A DNA stretch of 41,371 nucleotides, from the NCBI GenBank assembly GCA_002436085.1, contig DIXT01000012.1, positions 8,543 through 49,913 of the forward strand. Direction: 5' to 3'. The notes under the pieces were generated by a model. That model saw nothing but the letters and a program-made list of their open reading frames with translations, did no database searches and was not told the origin of the DNA. Shown piece by piece: positions 1 to 7,399 of this stretch. How positions within the stretch are numbered: position 1 is the first letter of the stretch; each line of letters opens with the position of its first letter. The DNA is from Anaerolineaceae bacterium UBA6073 (GTDB taxonomy: Bacteria > Chloroflexota > Anaerolineae > Anaerolineales > Anaerolineaceae). Made by a program: the position numbers and the translations under genes.

Positions 1-207
1 GGGAGGGGTTTATGAAAATATTGTGATCTTCTTGAATTTAAAGTTGTTCATTTTTTATTGTTCTGGACATTTTCAACACCCTCATCCGTGCCGAGACAGT
101 TATTGTTTTTGGTTGGCGTCGCGCAGGCATTTTCTCCAGACGAGTTACCCTGCAATCAGGCAGTCTGAAAGCTTACTCGGGAAATTATTGAAGCGTATCC
201 GACCTTA

Positions 208-585
208 TTACTCCAGGAAAATCTGTACGTGCTCGCCGTCTTCTTCATCGCTGACGTCAATAATCTGGGAGGGCTCGTCCGATTTCCGCAGCTCGGCCAG
301 CATTTCCGGGTCCATCCCGGCCAACTGGGGGCTGAACTTGGCGCCCATGCGCATCCCGGCGTTGACAATGGAAATCGGCACCCGGATATCCGCGATGGAT
401 TTTCCATCCATGATGCGCGTGACTTTGATATGCAGATAGCGCGGCTTTTTGGCGGACCTGGCCTCTTCGGCGGTTGGTTTGGCGCTCTCATCCAGGGCTT
501 GCAGCAAGCGCCCGGCTTCGGATGAATCGATTTTGCCTTCCTGGAGCATGGACAGAATTTTGATGCGTTCGTCGTTGGTGGTCAT
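208..585 (-). CDS. SHOCT-like domain protein (125 aa)
   Basis: The first 30 or so residues (ERIKILSMLQEGKIDSSEA...) form the short helical SHOCT-like module often found at the N-terminus of small regulatory or oligomerising bacterial proteins. It is followed by a positively charged linker and a region of about 40 residues starting YLHIKVTRI that looks like a beta-rich domain, with an acidic tail rich in D and E. No membrane segment is visible. It lies 16 bases downstream of the DUF2089 gene on the same strand, so the two are almost certainly co-transcribed. DUF2089 proteins and SHOCT-like proteins are commonly adjacent, and I infer a shared regulatory role. No catalytic residues are visible and the exact function is unknown. 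Confidence 0.75.
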   Translation of the reverse strand: MTTNDERIKILSMLQEGKIDSSEAGRLLQALDESAKPTAEEARSAKKPRYLHIKVTRIMDGKSIADIRVPISIVNAGMRMGAKFSPQLAGMDPEMLAELRKSDEPSQIIDVSDEEDGEHVQIFLE

Positions 586-601
586 AGCGGCCTCGTTTGT
601 G

Positions 602-982
602 TTATTTGAGCGCCTGCAGCGACTCGAGGGCTTCGTCGGCGGTGATTAATCCGTTTTCGAGGTTTTCGAGAATCTGGGTGCGGGTCTGCGCGGGGGCGGC
701 GGGCTGTTTTTCAGTCTCGAAACCAAGCGTGTGAATAATTTCCAGCAGGCGGTTTTTGAGGGTGGGATAGGAAAGCCCCAGGATGTCCTCCATGCGGTTC
801 AGGCGCCCCTCCGTGCGCACAAAGGTCAGCAGGAATTCACGCTGTTCTTTGGTGAGAACCGCGAAGGGATCCGCTTCAAGCTGGAAATAGCCTTCCAGCG
901 TGGTTTCGCAGGCCGGGCAGTAGGCGCGGGTGACCACTAAATCGGAATGGCAAATAGGGCAAAGGTCAGGTAAGTTTGGCAT
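602..982 (-). CDS. DUF2089 zinc-ribbon/HTH regulator (126 aa)
   Basis: The N-terminus carries a zinc ribbon with two CxxC pairs (CPIC near residue 8 and CPAC near residue 22). A segment around residues 45-90 (EFLLTFVRTEGRLNRMEDILG followed by SYPTLKNRLLEII) has the spacing of a sigma-like helix-turn-helix. The C-terminal 25 residues (ILENLENGLITADEALESL) again look SHOCT-like. This order and length are typical of the DUF2089 family, thought to be DNA-binding regulators. It is the first gene of a two-gene operon with the SHOCT-like gene, and a good sigma70-type promoter sits 37-64 bases upstream. Target genes cannot be read from the sequence. Confidence 0.8.
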   Translation of the reverse strand: MPNLPDLCPICHSDLVVTRAYCPACETTLEGYFQLEADPFAVLTKEQREFLLTFVRTEGRLNRMEDILGLSYPTLKNRLLEIIHTLGFETEKQPAAPAQTRTQILENLENGLITADEALESLQALK

Positions 983-1018
983 GGCTTTCCTCTATATTTG
1001 TAATATTGGTACAGACCC

Positions 1019-1046
1019 ATTATATGGCAAATTCAAGAAAAATCAA
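1019..1046 (-). promoter_or_regulatory. Sigma70-type promoter for the DUF2089 operon
   Basis: On the minus strand there is TTGATT (1041-1046), a 16-base spacer, and a perfect TATAAT (1019-1024), ending 36 bases upstream of the DUF2089 start codon. The surrounding 1020-1140 region is strongly AT-rich, unlike the flanking genes. Confidence 0.65.
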
Positions 1047-1187
1047 GAGGTAAATAAATATTATTAATAAAGAAATCAATATAATCAATAAGAATAATAA
1101 ATAGTATTGATAATGTGAATAAAAAATAAAAATTATCCTGACGAGGACTGTGTGGAAATTTCCATCGGCTGCAGGCGCCCGGCTTGG

Positions 1188-1193
1188 TATAAT
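1188..1193 (+). promoter_or_regulatory. Possible -10 element for ftcD
   Basis: A perfect TATAAT lies 28 bases upstream of the ftcD start, at a suitable distance for transcription start near 1200. No good -35 hexamer is seen at 16-18 bases, so support is the -10 match only. Confidence 0.4.
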
Positions 1194-1221
1194 CAAGGCA
1201 GATTAGCGCCTGGAGGAAAAA

Positions 1222-2775
1222 ATGCCAGTGAAAATTGTGGAATGCATCCCTAACTTTTCGGAAGCCCGCCGCCCTCAGGTTGTGGATCAGATTATCGCGG
1301 CTGTTCAGGCTGTGCCCGGCGTGGGCGTTCTGGACCGGCACTCGGACCTGGACCACAACCGTACTGTGCTGACCTTTGTGGGCGAGCCCGCGCCGGTGGA
1401 AGAGGCGGCTTTTGCCGCGATTGCCAAAGCCGCTGAGCTGATTGACCTGAACCAGCATCAGGGGCAGCACCCGCGCATCGGCGCCACAGACGTGGTCCCG
1501 TTTGTGCCGATTTCCGGCATGACCATGGTGGAATGCGTGGAAATGGCGCGCCGGCTGGGCAAGCGCGTGGCGGACAACCTGGGTATCCCGGTTTACTTTT
1601 ACGAGGAAGCCGCCCAAAGACCTGAACGGCGCAATCTGGAGGATATCCGCCGGGGTGAGTACGAAGGCCTGAAGCAGGCAGTCCTGGAAGACCCGGCGCG
1701 AGCGCCCGACCTGGGGCCCGCCCAATTAGGCAGCGCCGGAGCGACGGTGATTGGCGCGCGGGAAGCCCTGATTGCCTACAACATTTACCTGAACACGCCC
1801 GACGTGAGCATCGCCGAGAAAATCGCGCGGCGGGTGCGCAATTCCTCGGGCGGTTTTCGTTACGTCAAGGCTATGGGCGTGCTGGTCGGCGGGCTGGCGC
1901 AGGTTTCGATGAACCTGACCAACTTCCGCCGTTCGCCTATGGCCCAAATTACCGAAACGGTACGCCGGGAAGCAGCCCGCTACGGCGCAAGCATCCATCA
2001 CTCTGAAATTGTCGGTTTGGTTCCCAATCAGGCGCTGGTCAATGCGGCGCGCTGGTACCTGCAGTTGGACGGGTTTGAAAACGAACAATTGCTGGACAGC
2101 CGGCTCTTCTCCTGGCAGAGCGAGCAGGTGAGCGCCGCTAAACCCGAGCAAGCTGATTTCCTGGACCAGGTAGCCGAAGGCACGCCCTCGCCGGGCGGCG
2201 GCTCCGCGGCAGCGCATTCCGGCGCGCTGGCGGCGGCATTGGTGGCAATGGTCGCGCGGCTGACGGTCGGCAAACCCAAGTACGCGGAAGCTGAAGCCGA
2301 AGCCTGGCAGGTCATCGCCCGAGCGGAGGAACTTCGCAAGGTATTGAGCGCGGCGATAGACCTGGACGCGCAGGCCTTTGACGGCATCCTGCAGGCGCGC
2401 AGGCTGCCTAAAACGGACGAAGCCCAGCAGCAGGCGCGGACAGACGCCATATACCAGGCGACTTTGCACGCCGCGCGCGTTCCGCTGGAGACCGCAGGGG
2501 AGTGCCTTTCGGTGCTGCGGCTGGCCGCGCGCATGGCGGAAATTGGGAATCTGAACGCCATCTCCGATGCGGGAGCCGGCGCGCAGCTGGCGCTGGCAGC
2601 TTTCCGCTCCGCCGCGCTGAATGTGCGCATCAACCTTTTGGGTCTGGAAGCTGACCCGGAGCCCGCGCGCATGCTGGCCCAGCTGGCTGAGCTTGAGGGG
2701 CGGGTAGCGCTTGCCTTGCAGGCTGTGGATGAAGCTCTGTTGAAGCGCGCCGGATTACGCGCCAAACTCGGATAG
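1222..2775 (+). CDS. ftcD: Glutamate formimidoyltransferase / formimidoyl-THF cyclodeaminase fusion
   Basis: This 517-residue protein joins two enzymes of histidine degradation and folate metabolism. Residues 1 to about 300 match formiminotransferase (start KIVECIPNFSEARRP, later GVGVLDRHSDLDHNRTV and HPRIGATDVVPFVP), which moves the formimino group from formiminoglutamate to tetrahydrofolate. Residues from about 312 to the end match cyclodeaminase (FLDQVAEGTPSPGGGSAAAH), which releases ammonia to give 5,10-methenyl-THF. The fused layout is known from animals and many bacteria. A GGAGG ribosome site lies 7 bases before the ATG. No hut genes are nearby, so it may serve folate one-carbon supply more than histidine breakdown; this is inference. 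Confidence 0.93.
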   Translation: MPVKIVECIPNFSEARRPQVVDQIIAAVQAVPGVGVLDRHSDLDHNRTVLTFVGEPAPVEEAAFAAIAKAAELIDLNQHQGQHPRIGATDVVPFVPISGMTMVECVEMARRLGKRVADNLGIPVYFYEEAAQRPERRNLEDIRRGEYEGLKQAVLEDPARAPDLGPAQLGSAGATVIGAREALIAYNIYLNTPDVSIAEKIARRVRNSSGGFRYVKAMGVLVGGLAQVSMNLTNFRRSPMAQITETVRREAARYGASIHHSEIVGLVPNQALVNAARWYLQLDGFENEQLLDSRLFSWQSEQVSAAKPEQADFLDQVAEGTPSPGGGSAAAHSGALAAALVAMVARLTVGKPKYAEAEAEAWQVIARAEELRKVLSAAIDLDAQAFDGILQARRLPKTDEAQQQARTDAIYQATLHAARVPLETAGECLSVLRLAARMAEIGNLNAISDAGAGAQLALAAFRSAALNVRINLLGLEADPEPARMLAQLAELEGRVALALQAVDEALLKRAGLRAKLG

Positions 2776-2830
2776 AATAAGCTGCCTGTCTCGGCTGGCG
2801 TATAGGTAAAAAATAAAACTGGAGCGTTGG

Positions 2831-3385
2831 ATGGGATTAAAACCGGATAACTGGATTAAGAGAATGGCGCTTGAGCACCGCATGATTGAACCTTTTGAGG
2901 AAGCCCAGGTGCGGGACGGGGTAATATCCTTCGGCACATCTTCCTACGGATACGATATTCGCGTAGCCGATGAATTCAAAATCTTTACGAATATTTACTC
3001 GGCTGTGGTGGACCCGAAACGCTTTGACCCGCGTTCCATGGTTGATTTCAAGGGCGAGGTATGCGTGATTCCGCCCAACTCTTTCGCGCTGGCTCGCACG
3101 GTGGAATACTTCCGCATCCCGGCAAATGTGCTGACCATCTGCCTGGGAAAAAGCACCTACGCACGCTGCGGCATCATCGTGAACGTGACCCCGTTTGAAC
3201 CTGAGTGGGAGGGCTACGTGACATTGGAAATCTCGAATACTACCCCGCTGCCTGCTAAAATCTACTCCAACGAAGGCATCGCCCAGGTGCTATTTTTTGA
3301 GGGCGACGCGCCTTGCGACGTGACATACGCGCAGAAAAAAGGCAAATATCAGGGTCAGCAAACCATTGTGCTGCCCAAACTTTAA
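2831..3385 (+). CDS. dcd: dCTP deaminase
   Basis: The 184-residue protein belongs to the dUTPase/dCTP deaminase trimeric family and converts dCTP to dUTP, feeding thymidylate synthesis. Diagnostic stretches are SSYGYDIRVADEFKIF (about residues 38-53), GKSTYARCG (106-114, the phosphate-binding region) and GYVTLEISNTTPLPAKIY with the expected catalytic glutamate at residue 133. Length is normal for the family. The ATG is preceded by GGAG at a suitable distance, and the next gene begins 13 bases after the stop codon, suggesting an operon with the NTPase and cysteine-cluster genes. Confidence 0.93.
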   Translation: MGLKPDNWIKRMALEHRMIEPFEEAQVRDGVISFGTSSYGYDIRVADEFKIFTNIYSAVVDPKRFDPRSMVDFKGEVCVIPPNSFALARTVEYFRIPANVLTICLGKSTYARCGIIVNVTPFEPEWEGYVTLEISNTTPLPAKIYSNEGIAQVLFFEGDAPCDVTYAQKKGKYQGQQTIVLPKL

Positions 3386-3398
3386 GCGGGAAGAAACT

Positions 3399-3971
3399 TT
3401 GAAAAGAAACATCGCGGTGGGTTCCACCAACCCGGTCAAGCTGGAAGCGGTAAAAGCAGGTTTCCGTTCCATTTTCCCCGGGGACGCACTCGAATTCGTA
3501 AGCCTGGAGGCAGCCTCCGGGGTTTCCGCGCAACCGATGGGCGATGCTGAAACCCGCCAGGGAGCGCAAAACCGCGCGTTGGCAGCCCGCAACGCGCAGC
3601 CGGATGCTGATTTTTGGGTCGGGGTGGAGGGCGGCGCTGAAGAAACGCCGGGCTCGCCCCGGGCCTTGCTCACCTTTGCCTGGGTGGTGATTCTTGCCCG
3701 CGGGAGGCGCGGCCAGGCGCGCACGGCAGCCTTTGAACTCCCGGAAGCGGTGGCGGATCTCGTGCGAGGCGGCCTGGAACTGGGAGAAGCGGACGACCTC
3801 GTGTTCAAGACCAGCAATTCCAAACGCCGCAACGGCGCGGTCGGATTGCTGACCGGGGACGTCATCACGCGCGCCGGGCTTTACACGCCGGCGGTGCAGT
3901 TGGCGTTAATCCCTTTCATCCGACCGGAACTCTACCAGGCAGAAACACCTGGAACGGAAGATAAACCATGA
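3399..3971 (+). CDS. YjjX-type inosine/xanthosine triphosphatase
   Basis: Residues 4-16 (IAVGSTNPVKLEA) and the later GDAETRQGAQNRA and WVGVEGG motifs identify the YjjX/NTPase branch of the ITPase-Maf-like fold, which hydrolyses non-canonical purine triphosphates (ITP, XTP) to protect nucleic acids. I chose the TTG at 3399, giving 190 residues, because the family starts with KRxIAVGSTNPVK and a GGGAAG ribosome site lies just upstream; the longer frame would begin inside dcd. Its stop overlaps the next ATG (ATGA). Pairing with dcd makes a small nucleotide-pool operon. Confidence 0.85.
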   Translation: MKRNIAVGSTNPVKLEAVKAGFRSIFPGDALEFVSLEAASGVSAQPMGDAETRQGAQNRALAARNAQPDADFWVGVEGGAEETPGSPRALLTFAWVVILARGRRGQARTAAFELPEAVADLVRGGLELGEADDLVFKTSNSKRRNGAVGLLTGDVITRAGLYTPAVQLALIPFIRPELYQAETPGTEDKP

Positions 3972-4414
3972 GCCTGGAAGCAGAATACTGGAAGAAAAAA
4001 GACTTGACAGAGATGAACCCGGAAGAATGGGAAGCTCTGTGCGACGGCTGCGGCAAGTGCTGCCTGTTCAAGTTCACCAATCCAAATGAAGACACGGTGC
4101 GCTTTACGAATGTGGTGTGCCGCTATATGGACCTGGAAACCTGCCGCTGCACTGATTACGATAACCGGCATGTCAATGTCCCGGATTGCATCTACCTGAC
4201 CCCGAAAATTGCGAAAACGGTAAACTGGCTGCCCTCCACCTGCGCTTACCGCCTGGTTGCCCGCGGAGAGGATCTGCCGTGGTGGCACCCTTTGAAAAGC
4301 GGCAGCCCACAAAGCGTTTTTCTGGCGGGCGAATCCGTGCGGGGTAAAGTGGTCAGCGAGGAGGAAGTGGACCCTGACGACATGGAAGATATGGTAGTGG
4401 ACTGGTTCAAGTAA
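3968..4414 (+). CDS. YkgJ/YcgN-type cysteine-cluster protein
   Basis: The 148-residue protein contains the CxxCxxCC signature (CDGCGKCC, Cys25, 28, 31 and 32) and further cysteines near residues 50-75 (VVCRYMDLETCRCTDY and VPDCIYL). This is the UPF0260/YcgN subgroup of the Fe/Zn-cluster YkgJ superfamily, whose biochemical role is unknown. The CAYRLV and LPWWHPL motifs in the second half are typical of YcgN. Translation is coupled to the upstream NTPase gene by a 4-base overlap. Length agrees with the family. Confidence 0.85.
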   Translation: MSLEAEYWKKKDLTEMNPEEWEALCDGCGKCCLFKFTNPNEDTVRFTNVVCRYMDLETCRCTDYDNRHVNVPDCIYLTPKIAKTVNWLPSTCAYRLVARGEDLPWWHPLKSGSPQSVFLAGESVRGKVVSEEEVDPDDMEDMVVDWFK

Positions 4415-4480
4415 AACATGCTGATTTTTTTAGGGAAAAATAGGTTACAATGAAGTTAGAGAGGCATAAAGAAGGATGCG

Positions 4481-4816
4481 ATGGATACTGAAGCGCAAAA
4501 ACTCCTCATCGCGGTTATCCAGGCCGCTGATAGCGACCTTCTAAGCGCTGTGCTGCAGGAGCATCATGTTTTGTTCACCCGTCTTCCTAGCGTCGGAAGT
4601 TTCCTGCACGAGCGCAATGCCACCTATCTGGTCAGCTGCAAACAAACGGATGAAGCCGCCGTGCGGGAGCTGTTGATTTCCACCTGCAGCAAGCGGATTA
4701 CTTTCATTGCTACCCCCATTGAAAACGCTCCGCTGCCGATGCCTTATCCCACTGAAATCATTGTGGGAGGAATAAACCTCTTTTCGCTGGACCTTGAGCA
4801 CTTTGAGGAGTTTTAA
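4481..4816 (+). CDS. PII-like DUF970 protein, divergent copy
   Basis: This 111-residue protein follows the DUF970 (DarA/PstA) pattern: KLLIAVIQ at the start, LPSVGSFL at the T-loop position and EIIVGGINLFSLDLEHF at the end. In Firmicutes this family binds cyclic di-AMP as a trimeric ferredoxin-like fold. The usual glycine pair STGGFL is replaced by SVGSFLHERNATYLV, so the binding loop is altered. A second, shorter paralogue follows after two bases. A TACAAT box lies about 30 bases upstream. Membership of the fold is well supported; ligand binding is inference. Confidence 0.75.
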   Translation: MDTEAQKLLIAVIQAADSDLLSAVLQEHHVLFTRLPSVGSFLHERNATYLVSCKQTDEAAVRELLISTCSKRITFIATPIENAPLPMPYPTEIIVGGINLFSLDLEHFEEF

Positions 4817-4818
4817 TC

Positions 4819-5085
4819 ATGAAACTAATCATTGCCATCATCCATGATGAGGATAACGACCGCGTGTCGGAAACGCTGAACGCTGAAGGCATCCGAGCCA
4901 CTTTTATTGCCTCCACAGGCGGGTTTCTGCGCAGCGGCCGCAGCACACTGCTGATTGGTCTGGAAGAGGAAAAAGTAGCCCGCGCCCTGCAAATTCTGCG
5001 GGAAAACTGCACGACTGGCAAAGAAGGCAAGGAGAAGAAAGCCATCGTCTTTGTTTTAAATGTCCAGGATTACATTCAGCTGTAG
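4819..5085 (+). CDS. PII-like DUF970 protein (c-di-AMP receptor type)
   Basis: The 88-residue protein has the family core: KLIIAIIHDEDNDRVSETL, then the conserved IASTGGFLRSGRSTLLIGLEEEKV, which forms the nucleotide-binding region in DarA. It lacks the long C-terminal strand region with VGGATVF present in classical members and its sibling, ending instead in IVFVLNVQDYIQL. It starts two bases after the stop of the sibling gene, so they are surely co-translated and may form a hetero-oligomer (inference). No diadenylate cyclase gene is in the window. Confidence 0.8.
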   Translation: MKLIIAIIHDEDNDRVSETLNAEGIRATFIASTGGFLRSGRSTLLIGLEEEKVARALQILRENCTTGKEGKEKKAIVFVLNVQDYIQL

Positions 5086-5155
5086 CAAGTAATGCCGTCT
5101 GTTTACCCAGCGGCAGTTGATGTCCATTATTGTTATTCAGAGAAAGAAGGAAAAA

Positions 5156-5785
5156 ATGAATTTCGGAAAGGCATTTACATACGTTTTTGATGACCCGCGC
5201 TGGCTGGAGAAAATCATCATTCCGATTCTATACAGCCTCATCCCTGTGGTGGGTTGGATGGTGTTGATGGGTTACGTGATGCGCACAACCCGCAACGTTG
5301 CCGAAGGTGTGGAGTTCCCGCTGCCGATATGTGATTTTGGCGATGACCTCGCGCTAGGGTTCAAACTGTTTGTGGTAAATCTGGTTTACGCTGTCATTCC
5401 GATGCTGCTGGGGTTGCTGGTTCTTCCTCTGTCTTTTGCCATTGAAAACAGCGCTAACACGCCAGTAGTGCCAATTATTGGGGTAATTCTTATCTCGATT
5501 CTGATCTTCCTCTACGCATTGGTCTGGGGTGTGCTTTCTCCAATTATCCAGGCGCATGTGTCCGTAAAAAACAGCATTTCCGCCGGGTTTGAAATCAAGA
5601 CGATCTTTGGGATGCTCACCAAGAATTTCGGCGCCTGGCTGCTGGTGTTCGCGGGTTACATCCTCGCCAGCATCATCGCCCCGCTCGGGTCCATCGCCTT
5701 CTTTGTCGGCGTTTTCCTGACAAGCATGTACTCCCAATTAATGACCGCCCACCTGGCTGGTCAGGCTTACGCGCTCACAAAATAG
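5156..5785 (+). CDS. DUF4013 integral membrane protein
   Basis: The start at 5156 (MNFGKAFTYVFDDPRWLEKI) is preferred over the upstream codons because DUF4013 proteins begin this way and AAGGA lies about 8 bases before it. The 209-residue product has several hydrophobic helices: about residues 20-40, 75-100, 110-140 and 165-200. The sequence FDDPRWLEKIIIPILYSLIPVVG followed by a GYxxRTTRNVAEG loop is the family hallmark. Function is unknown; DUF4013 proteins are common in archaea and Chloroflexota. A bidirectional terminator lies just downstream. Confidence 0.8.
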   Translation: MNFGKAFTYVFDDPRWLEKIIIPILYSLIPVVGWMVLMGYVMRTTRNVAEGVEFPLPICDFGDDLALGFKLFVVNLVYAVIPMLLGLLVLPLSFAIENSANTPVVPIIGVILISILIFLYALVWGVLSPIIQAHVSVKNSISAGFEIKTIFGMLTKNFGAWLLVFAGYILASIIAPLGSIAFFVGVFLTSMYSQLMTAHLAGQAYALTK

Positions 5786-5815
5786 GTATTCCGGAATTTC
5801 GTTTCGTTCCTGCTG

Positions 5816-5845
5816 CCGGAGTGGTGTTTACCACTCCGGTTTTTG
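5816..5845. terminator. Bidirectional intrinsic terminator
   Basis: CCGGAGTGGT and ACCACTCCGG form a perfect 10-base-pair stem around a 4-base loop (5816-5839), followed by TTTTTG on the plus strand. It ends DUF4013 transcription. On the minus strand the stem overlaps the last codons and stop of the AMMECR1 gene, so part of the hairpin is also coding. Confidence 0.85.
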
Positions 5846-6409
5846 TTTGAATTCTTCCACGTGGTAAATCCACACATCCAGCACTTTTTCCCGCCAGAGA
5901 TTAGACCGGGCGCCCATCTTAGCGCAAAGATGGTCCAGGAACTCCTCCGGGCGCGGAAGCTGCTCCCACACCTGGGGTAAAAAGGTAGCGCGCCGGCGGC
6001 CGTCCGCGAGGATAACCCCGTCCTGATGGGGCTTGAGCAGGCCTGGAAGGTCTTCGGGACGCTCATAAGGCAGCGCGACGGGCTCGGTCAGGCGCGAAAT
6101 CTCAATCTCAATCCAAGGCAATTCGGAGGGGCTGAGCGGGGGGAAGCGCGGGTCTTCAACGGCTGCCTGGTAGGCGCGCAGCCTCACGTCTTCCGCCAGG
6201 GGCTGCCAGGCTTCCAGGCTGCCAATGCAGCCGCGCAGCTGCCCGGATTTTGTCAGCGTCACAAAGACAGCCCCATCTTCCAGCAGTTCAGGGGAGAGCG
6301 CGGAATCTTGAAGAGGCTCGGGACGGCGGCCGTTGGCCGCGGCAAAAACCGATTCTTTGGCGATGCGCATCAGCGCACCCCAGTCATCCGGGGACAATTT
6401 CTGTGGCAT
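5828..6409 (-). CDS. AMMECR1 domain protein
   Basis: The 193-residue protein contains the AMMECR1 signature LRGCIGSLEAWQPLAEDVRLRAYQA near residues 58-82, followed by AAVEDPRFPPLSPSELPWIEIEISRLTEP, both highly conserved across bacteria, archaea and eukaryotes. The ending WREKVLDVWIYHVEEF is also family-like. The biochemical role is not firmly known; in bacteria it often neighbours a MEMO-family gene or radical SAM enzyme, which is absent here. It stands alone on the minus strand, divergent from the amidase operon, with its own promoter. Confidence 0.88.
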   Translation of the reverse strand: MPQKLSPDDWGALMRIAKESVFAAANGRRPEPLQDSALSPELLEDGAVFVTLTKSGQLRGCIGSLEAWQPLAEDVRLRAYQAAVEDPRFPPLSPSELPWIEIEISRLTEPVALPYERPEDLPGLLKPHQDGVILADGRRRATFLPQVWEQLPRPEEFLDHLCAKMGARSNLWREKVLDVWIYHVEEFKQKPEW

Positions 6410-6453
6410 AAGAATTGCACCTTTCTATTGAACGACATTCCTTCGTACTTTTT

Positions 6454-6482
6454 ATTATAGTAATCACCCGGTAAAATTCCAA
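6454..6482 (-). promoter_or_regulatory. Promoter of the AMMECR1 gene
   Basis: On the minus strand TTGGAA (6477-6482), a 17-base spacer and a perfect TATAAT (6454-6459) precede the AMMECR1 start codon by about 45 bases. It lies in the 115-base divergent intergenic region shared with the amidase operon. Confidence 0.65.
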
Positions 6483-6524
6483 ACCGGACTGAAGGATGCA
6501 GAGACTTAAGGTAAGATTAATCTT

Positions 6525-7397
6525 ATGAGCAAATCCATGCATGATATTGACGAAAAGCCGGGTTTTCAGCTGCCGTTTCGCAAGCACGAGCAGGTGAACA
6601 CCCCGGCTCCCGCCCCCACGCCCAAAAGCCCTGGTCCGCAGCTAAAAACAAGCCCGACCTGGCAAGCTTTGCGGGTGGTGCTGGGCGGCGCGCTGATTGT
6701 GGCTACGCTTTTCACGGTTTGGACCCCATCCAGCCTGCTGGCAGAAAACCTGCAGGAAAGGATGGCGCGCGCCCTGGCTGCCAGCGGCAAAACCAGCCTG
6801 ACCCAGACAGCCGCGGCCGGGCTTCCGGCGGGTTTCCCGAGTAACAAAATCGGCATCGTAGTAGGGCACCGCGGCAACGACAGCGGCGCGGTCTGCCCGA
6901 ACGGCCTGACCGAAGTAGAAGTGAACAGTAATATTGCGGCTTTCGTGCAGAAAAAACTCACAAAAATGGGCTACGAAGTGGAGCTGCTGGATGAATTTGA
7001 CGCCCGTCTGGCGGGCTACCAGGCGGCGCTGCTGATTTCCATTCATGCGGACTCCTGTGAGTATTACAATGATAACGCTACCGGGTTCAAGGTCGCGGCG
7101 GCGCTTTCCAGTTCCAAAGGCGACAACGCCACCCGCCTCGTCAGCTGCCTTGCTGATCGCTATCAGAAAGAGACCGGACTGCAGTACCATTACCAGTCCA
7201 TTACGAATGACATGACCTCTTACCACGCTTTCAGCGAAATTGACCCGCTGACTACCGCAGCGATTATCGAGGTTGGCTTTATGAACCTCGACCAGGACAT
7301 CCTGACCCGAAAACCTGAAAAACTGGCGGACGGCCTCGTTGCGGGTCTGCGCTGCTACTTGAACAACGAAGGGGTGCAAGCCACCCCCATGCCTTAA
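6525..7397 (+). CDS. Membrane-anchored N-acetylmuramoyl-L-alanine amidase (Amidase_3)
   Basis: The 290-residue protein has a proline-rich cytoplasmic N-terminus, one membrane helix at about residues 46-68 (ALRVVLGGALIVATLFTVW) and an extracellular zinc amidase domain from about residue 107. Zinc ligands of the Amidase_3 family are visible: His in VVGHRGNDSG, Glu in GLTEVEVN, His in ISIHADS, and the catalytic Glu in IIEVGFMN. It should cleave the bond between muramic acid and the stem peptide. It is followed after two bases by a transpeptidase gene and then by a second one, making a three-gene wall-remodelling operon. An alternative start at 6537 cannot be excluded. Confidence 0.87.
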   Translation: MSKSMHDIDEKPGFQLPFRKHEQVNTPAPAPTPKSPGPQLKTSPTWQALRVVLGGALIVATLFTVWTPSSLLAENLQERMARALAASGKTSLTQTAAAGLPAGFPSNKIGIVVGHRGNDSGAVCPNGLTEVEVNSNIAAFVQKKLTKMGYEVELLDEFDARLAGYQAALLISIHADSCEYYNDNATGFKVAAALSSSKGDNATRLVSCLADRYQKETGLQYHYQSITNDMTSYHAFSEIDPLTTAAIIEVGFMNLDQDILTRKPEKLADGLVAGLRCYLNNEGVQATPMP

Positions 7398-7399
7398 AG

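Noticed and set aside
1726..2469. Minus-strand frames inside ftcD
   Set aside because: The plus-strand product is a complete known fusion enzyme; the antisense frames show no similarity or start signals.
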